Source: Mytilus edulis (lineage: Eukaryota > Mollusca > Bivalvia > Mytilida > Mytilidae). From it: a stretch of 64,000 nt of DNA. The notes under the pieces are model-generated. The model ran no database searches. It saw only the letters and a program-made list of their open reading frames with translations, and had not been told where the DNA came from. The translations under genes and the position numbers were made by a program. Below, one piece after another: positions 57,549 to 64,000 of this stretch. The stretch is from the NCBI RefSeq assembly GCF_963676685.1, contig NC_092354.1, forward strand, positions 70,110,178 through 70,174,177, read 5' to 3'. How positions within the stretch are numbered: the first letter of the stretch is position 1; each line of letters begins with the position of its first letter.

Positions 57549-58206
57549 TACATATAGTTTGATTTTTCTTGTTTCTCATTGGTTGATATGTTATCGTGTT
57601 TTCCAATATACATTTTGTATTTTAGTACTATTTTGACATATTGACACGACGTTACTACATGTAAAATTGTTATTGATGTCACTATAAATTGTAACATTGC
57701 GTCAAAATCATTTGAAAAATAGCAAAACAGATTCAATATCATTTAAAAAATAGTAACATCGAGTCAATATCCTTTTCAAATCTACGATATGCTGTACATA
57801 TGCAATATAAACATTAATGACTTTCCCTCAGTCAATACGTTACATGTACATACAGACTTGTTAGAATAATGGCAGTGAAATTACATGTATGTTAATAAAC
57901 AAACTCTGTAGCATGCTAGAAAGTGAATGAATTTTTATTTCAATAAATTATAGCAAAGATATGTATTATAATATGTTTGATTTTCATGGCATTGTCAATA
58001 TGAAATATCACTATTGATATCGTTTACTTGTATTCAGATATAAGTCTTCATATATATAACGAGATTCTGCATGTTCAGGGCTTTGTTAAAATGTATTTTT
58101 ATTCTTTTGAAGATCAAGAGGAACAGCATAAGTTGTTGTCAAGTATACAAGTGTTAGTGAATGATATTTCAGACTTGTCAAATCAGGCAAAAATATTATT
58201 AGTTAA
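57549..58206. other. No gene seen
   Basis: AT-rich spacer up to the TTAA-flanked MITE. Confidence 0.4.
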
Positions 58207-58744
58207 AGTCATATGATACGATTGATGTGTGAAAAATAATGTGTATCAAATTCTTGAATGAATGCATGTATTTATCATTAACTACGTCTTCCGTGCACGA
58301 TTTTATCATTTTTTACGCAAATATATCGTATAATCGTATTTTTGTTTCTCTCTGTCTGTTATGATTTAACAAATATGGCAGCTCATTAAATGCCGTGTTT
58401 TGAATCCGAAGTTTACTGATTGTCACCTTATAGTAAACAATCAGCAAAGACGCGTGGCCATTAAGCAAGTGAATAACATATACAATCAGATAAAAGTTTA
58501 TTTTAATGACAGATCCACGCGTATTGTCATCACCGGAATTTTACGAGAGGGTAAACACTAAGGTCACTTGCATATACGGTAAATATGTCGGCGAATTGCT
58601 TCCTGGAATCAAACAATTACATTAAAGTAAACGTCTTCTAAATGTGGATTAATTAAAGACTTTTTTCAGAATATTTATTCAAGTTTTGTAATGAAAACAA
58701 ATCATATGCATAATTATTTTTTTAATTTGAGGTTTCATATGACT
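58207..58744. mobile_element. TTAA-flanked MITE, family S, copy B
   Basis: Flanked by TTAA (58203-58206 and 58745-58748). The termini are AGTCATATGA and TTTCATATGACT. It is homologous to 16543-17115 in opposite orientation, for example GTGCACGATTTTATCATTTT and GACAGATCCACGCGTATTG against GACAGATCCATGCGTATTG. The frame that is open in the other copy is interrupted here. Confidence 0.8.
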
Positions 58745-61700
58745 TTAATTACTATTCTAATATAAATAGTCTGTACAATAATATTTTGGGGAGTATGTTA
58801 TTGAAAGTCTAGATGTGAATAAATATGACTATGCTTAATTATGATGTAACTAACTGCTGTGGACCTGCCTGGACTTTGATATTTTCACCTTTAATCGTGT
58901 TTATTTGTCTTGCATTCATTTGTACTGTATTCCCGTCATGTACTGTTGTCATGCTAGCGTCATATTTAATATTGCCTCAAAGCGCAGAGGTTTGAATAGC
59001 CACACAACCAGGTGCAACCAACCATTTTGTCTTAAAATGACCTGTACTAAGTCCGGAATATGGCAGTTGTTATCCAATAGTTCGTTTTTATGTATGTTGC
59101 ATTAGTTGCACTTCAGTTTTCTGTTGTTTCATTGTTTGTCACTTATCATTAACGTGTTTCCCTCGATTTAAGTTTGTAACCTGAATTCGTTTTTCTCTCA
59201 ATCGATTTATGACTTTTGAACAGTGGTATACTACTGTTGCCTTTATTGATCAGCAAAAGGTAATCTAAAAGTAATGTATGGTTGTTTATGATTATATGGA
59301 ATTTTAATATTGTTATTGAATAGTGTACGTGTTTGTTATGCTCCCAATTTGTATCAAGTTGTATATTTATTGATCTCACTTCGCATGAGTTTTCGGATTG
59401 GAGATCTACTATTTAAGTTCTTGGCAGATATCCAATCCCACCGTTACTTTTCTTTGTCATCAATTTCATTTTTAATTAATGATTAAATTCATGATTTTAT
59501 TTTATTAATCATGCATTTTATTATTTTATTTTAATCATGAACTTTTATGCAAAATGTTTTTCGCATTTTATGATTTGGATAAATCATCCGTTGTCGTAAA
59601 TTTAGTTTTTTAAAACAAACCCAGACTCTTGCATGCGTTTACATTAGTATGTTTATGGTATCTAACTGTGTTTTCTTAAAACCAATTACAATTGCTCATT
59701 AAAATTTAGGTTCAATAAATCAAACGTATTGAAGACAGCAAGAACGATTATTCTGTATTAATTATTCATTACTAGACTTGAATAAAGAGAAAGCTATTTA
59801 TGTTGTAAATTAATGATGTCTCTAGTCAAATTATCAGTTTTGTCATACTTAAAGAAACGATGAATTGTTGAAATTAGATAACATGTTTTAGCGAGAAATT
59901 TCACGAAATGGCCAGTGTCTGATCGAATTCCATCTTTCTCATTATTTTGTCAATGAGTTTACAAGGGCAACACTAATTAACGTGTTCCTTTTTTCATCAG
60001 CTTAGAACCTGTAAGCTTGTATTTATTACCCCCATATCTCCAATTTTGTATCGTTAGAACAGGACGAAATAGATATGTATATAAGTTTATAATTAAGGGA
60101 GATTTTTCCTTTTGTTCAATTAATATGATTTTAGATGATGTTATTTCGTATTTATAATTTTTTACAATTGCCAATTAATTATAAACTTTTATGTCAAATG
60201 TTTTATTTGTAAACTTTTTTTTTCATTTCATGATTATGAATAAATGTCTTTTATTTTGTCAATTTAGTTTTTATATTATATACCAAAACAGGCTAGAACT
60301 CTGGCCTATGTATACATAAATATGATTATGGTATCAGGTTGTCTATCTTAAATTTTATTATGCAGTAGCTTATTGGTAATAATGCAACCGTATGTGCAAA
60401 AAGACAAACTGGTATAACACATATTATCTTCGGGCCATACTTCATTAAGTTATGTCTGGTATAGGTAGGTAACACATTGTGTCAAACATTGTGTGTCATA
60501 GTCCATAACATCTCAAATCATGATGCAATAAGAATGACCGTAATATTTTGTCTGTTACAGATGACGGCTAACAGCCCAACAAAGCAATATATTTTTATAA
60601 TCGGTCTCAGAGAAAAATTTTATGTAAGTTTTTTACATCTTGACAAGACTTACGTAACATTATAAGTGGTCCGTTGGGTCGATTTGTGCTGTTTTTTGGT
60701 GAACTTGAAATTGATCTTGTGGATAAAAGGAAATGAAAAGCAACTCAATCAGTTTATGAATAAAACATTATAACAATAACATATTGTCTGATCTCGATCC
60801 AGTAGTAATATTAACTTTAAAAAAGGATGTGTTCCAGCAGCTGCTAATAAATGCTATAATAGAAAAAAGGTATGATATTTAAACAACAGCGAAAGAACGT
60901 GATGCATAGTTTGTGGAAGGCTTTACAAAACAAAAAAGGAAGATTATCTGGAATACAAAATTACTAAATATCTGTCCTGCTAGATGATGTATATTGAAGA
61001 TAAATTCAATATCTGACTTTGAATTTTAAAGATAAGGAAATTATAATTCAAACCGAATGCACATATTTTTTACAACACCTACTTATAAACGTTATTCGAA
61101 CTTGTGAGTGTATTAACATATGTAATTATAAAAAAGTCTATACTTAAATGAGTCATACATAAAGTGTTACCATAAATAACTTCATTGCTTAATCAGATAG
61201 TTATGAATTTATAACCAGATAAGTCAATACATTGTAATGAAAGAAAAGCCTGGCTTATGTTTCCATGGTAAATTTCTGGTGTCAAATACAGCTTTCATTT
61301 TTTAGGATAAGAACAAATGTAACGAAAAGTAAGTTTTGTTGGCCAAACAGATAAAGGACGCGACATTTAATGTATCAATGACTGTGTCAGAAAGTTGTTA
61401 CTTGAGTGGGACTAATTAAGTAAAATACTTCTCGTAAAAATGTGCACGAGGATTAAAACTTATTTATTTCACGCAACACATTCATTAATTTAGGCAAACT
61501 CTTTTGAATAGTTGTCTTCTTGGATATCATACTTCTCTTTTATTTTTATTTTAGTATGCAATATATAAAACACACACATTACATCTAATTATAAAATGCC
61601 CATCACCACATAATATTCAGTTTTGACAAACACATTTCTTTGGTCATTCCAAACAATTTTTGAATTTTTTTTTGGAAATAAGTGATAGCAAGTAAGAGTG

Positions 61701-63394
61701 TTGACATATGAACGGATAGACTACGACATATCATAATACGTTACGTCTAAGACGACGAAAAAACTACCGGCTTAATAGAAATGTTCAACTTAAAGAACAT
61801 GAGGAAGTTTGCTTGACATGTTTTGAAATTTTTGTGAGATTTTCAGAATCCTCTGGGTTTATCCATTTGAATGCTTAAAAGACATTTGTCCATTGACCCC
61901 CATTTTTCTTTTTTTAAATCTTTTACATGTATAATTATAAGCCATTTTTAAAAGTCTTATAAAATCCATGTTATTTTATTATAGTTTTCCAGCACTTAAA
62001 CTTGTCAATGATAAAGCTAGGAAAAATCAAGAGAGAACATTTCCCCCCAACATTTCAATAACTAATATCTCGAAAACAAGCACATTGACCTATATATTTT
62101 TTTTGTTGCTCTTTTGGTTCCTTTAATAATCCCCAATCAATATATACTAGTGTCATAAAACGCTTGTTATTTTGAAACTGAGTAGCAAACCTCCTTAAAA
62201 AATTCTCGAACCAAGTCAGGAAAATGACAGTTCTTATTCATTCGTTTTTGATGCGTTTTGTCATTTGATTTTGCTATATGATTATGGACTTTCCAAATTG
62301 ATTTCCTCTCTAAGTTCAGTATTTTTGTGATTTTACTTTTTATATAATTCACTCTATACTTTGTATTCAAAAGTTGTGATTCAAAGAATGGGGCTGTATT
62401 CTGGTTATCATATATCCGACATATGTTTTGATTTGCTTAGTGACAAGAAAGCAGAGCTGTTTAACAAATTTAAGCACCACTTCATATCTATAATAGTTAT
62501 CAAAGGTACCAGGATTATAATTTAGTATATAAAGTTCAAGATATGTGTATGATTTCCTATGAGACAACTATACATCGACGTTAAAATGAATTGATTGTAA
62601 TCAATTGCGAACAACAGAACGACCTTTAAAAATGAGAAAGACATATAACGCGAAGTGGGCTATAACAGGCTCCGACATGAAAAATGTATAACAATTTACT
62701 GAAAAAAATAACAAAATATGCATGCTTGCCAATGTGACACCTTTTGAATCCGTCACTGATCTACATCTTGTTTGCTGAATGAAAACATGTACCATTTTTT
62801 AAATTATAAACTGGTACAATAAGACACCAACATAAAACATGTTAATTCGCCCATTTATTTGATTAAAAGCTTTCTTAAAACTATATGCAAGTCATGATAT
62901 ATTTATCTATAGAATGATACTTTTATTTATAGAATAAAGGTTATAATTGGATTTAAAAAGGACATGCTATTATTCAATTCCTGTACTTTCAGTTTTAGTT
63001 GAACTGTTGCGACAATATATGTACTAACAAACTATTTAAATTTATTATTCTGACCCGAATATATTAACAAACTTTATAAATGAGAAAAACACTTAGAATC
63101 ATTAGCCAATGAGTCACCAACACACACAAAACAAGCCGCTGTCCTCCTTAAAGTTATAGTGATTAATAATTCACAAATTGTTGTCAATACAATGAAATTC
63201 TATGTTCTGTAATACACATAAAAATAAGAGCTACCTACACAACTAAGTGTAATCCTCCATTGTCTACATAAGTTACACAAGTCAGGAATATGCCTGTTGT
63301 TTTCCATTTGTTTGCTGTGAATGAATTTGTGATCTCGTCTTTTGTTATTGGTCGTTCTGTTTTAGATTTACGGGATTTTTGTTATTTACCTTAT
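58745..63394. other. No gene; dispersed repeats
   Basis: A long AT-rich stretch. About 59040-59260 is family C, the inverse of 3098-3455. About 62530-62690 is a diverged family B copy (GAGACAACTATACATCGACG and GGGCTATAACAGGCTCCGAC). No splice-supported exon was found. Confidence 0.45.
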
Positions 63395-63600
63395 TTACCA
63401 GGATCTGCTTACCCTTCCAAAGAACCTGAGATTATCCTCTTTGTTTGGTGGGGTTCGTCGTGCTAAGTCTTTATTTTTCTATGTTGTGTCTTCTGTACTA
63501 TTGGTTGTCTGTTTGTCTTTTTTTTAGCCATTGTTTTGTCTGATTATTTTCAATCTATGAGTTTGACTGTCCCTCTGGTCTCTTTCGTCCCTCTTTTGAT
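63395..63600 (+). repeat. Dispersed mussel repeat, family A
   Basis: CAGGATCTGCTTACCCTTCC through GGTGGGGTTCGTCGTGCTAA to TCTGGTCTCTTTCGTCCCTC; homologous to the other family A copies. Confidence 0.8.
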
Positions 63601-63685
63601 TTAATAAATAATTACCTGAAATATAAACCGATTACTCCAAATTTCAAAATATTTATGAAAAATGACAACTATGGCGATTATTTCT

Positions 63686-64000
63686 TTATTGAGAACAAAC
63701 CACACATGTTATCGGTTTTCCATTAACATATGGTGGACATTTGAGACTTCCACATTGAGCTTTCACTCCGTATATTAGATAACTATACTCATTATTTTCT
63801 ATTCCAGAGTCTAGAAAGGAGACATTTTCATCAACGCAAATATAAGTCGAAGTGTGTTTATGCCCGTCGAGGTTACCAGACAAATAACCATGATACTCTT
63901 CCGTCCATCCTGGAAGACATTTATTGCGACCTGGAATCATTAAAACAGTAGAGTGTGCAGGTTTGCAAACTGCACAAGGCACGTCCTTATCTAAAGAACC
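63686..64000 (-). CDS. Short-chain-collagen-C4-like protein, last exon (partial)
   Basis: Minus-strand frame open from the window edge (GSLDKDVPCAVCKP) to the stop at 63686, about 104 residues visible. The motifs are VPCAVCKPAHSTVLMIPGR, NKCLPGWTEEYHGYLSG, TYICVDENV, AQCGSLKCPPYVNG and a terminal ITCVVCSQ. They match the Cys-rich C-terminal domain of bivalve short-chain collagen C4-like secreted proteins. Six or more cysteines would form disulfides. The start and the collagenous part lie outside the window. Confidence 0.75.
   Translation of the reverse strand, partial: GSLDKDVPCAVCKPAHSTVLMIPGRNKCLPGWTEEYHGYLSGNLDGHKHTSTYICVDENVSFLDSGIENNEYSYLIYGVKAQCGSLKCPPYVNGKPITCVVCSQ

Overview
The window is eukaryotic, AT-rich and gene-poor. 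Its dispersed repeats look like those of a marine mussel (Mytilus-like bivalve). That assignment rests on the repeat families, the spliced genes with GT-AG introns, and mollusc-type proteins such as an IgGFc-binding-domain protein and a short-chain-collagen-C4-type C-terminal domain. No taxon-specific marker gene was found, so the species is inferred.

Left part (about 1-14 kb): a tandem segmental duplication carries two copies of a two-exon, seven-transmembrane GPCR-like gene (exons 1885-2426 + 5642-6110, and 11853-12394 + 13375-13855). Each copy has its own conserved TATA box. The introns differ by transposon-sized indels, and a 3.4 kb block splits the 5' part of the second copy.

Middle part (14-28 kb): this is a transposon graveyard with one striking survivor. 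In order it holds a long TIR element, a tRNA-derived SINE, a degraded LINE RT fragment, a TTAA-flanked MITE, a decayed LINE ORF1 on the minus strand, a palindromic repeat array, and a 5'-truncated tyrosine-recombinase retrotransposon with a split-direct-repeat tail. It ends with an apparently intact 5.5 kb PIF/Harbinger transposon (22218-27741). That element has a MADF/SANT DNA-binding gene and a convergent spliced DDE transposase gene, bounded by matching termini and long subterminal TCGTAA/TCGCAA arrays.

Right part (28-64 kb): this holds a zinc-finger relic, a near-perfect 270 bp hairpin, a 36 bp minisatellite that is open in several frames, and an IgGFc-binding-domain gene on the minus strand. 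A nested pair of inverted-repeat elements follows. The largest item is a Penelope-like retroelement of the Naiad type (about 47.9-51.8 kb). Further on are a tail-anchored protein gene made of two 80-residue repeats and, at the right edge, the last exon of a secreted collagen-C4-like protein.

Most interesting system: the Naiad element has the permuted order GIY-YIG endonuclease, CxC linker, then reverse transcriptase. Its reading frame contains four in-frame stops, all of them TGA, with at least three in Cys-like contexts. About 55 bases after the terminal stop lies a sequence that folds as a form-II SECIS element: ATGAT, an 11-position helix, AAA, a CCC/GGG mini-stem, then TGAT. Together these argue for a selenoprotein-encoding retrotransposon rather than simple decay, although one frameshift suggests that this copy is no longer intact.
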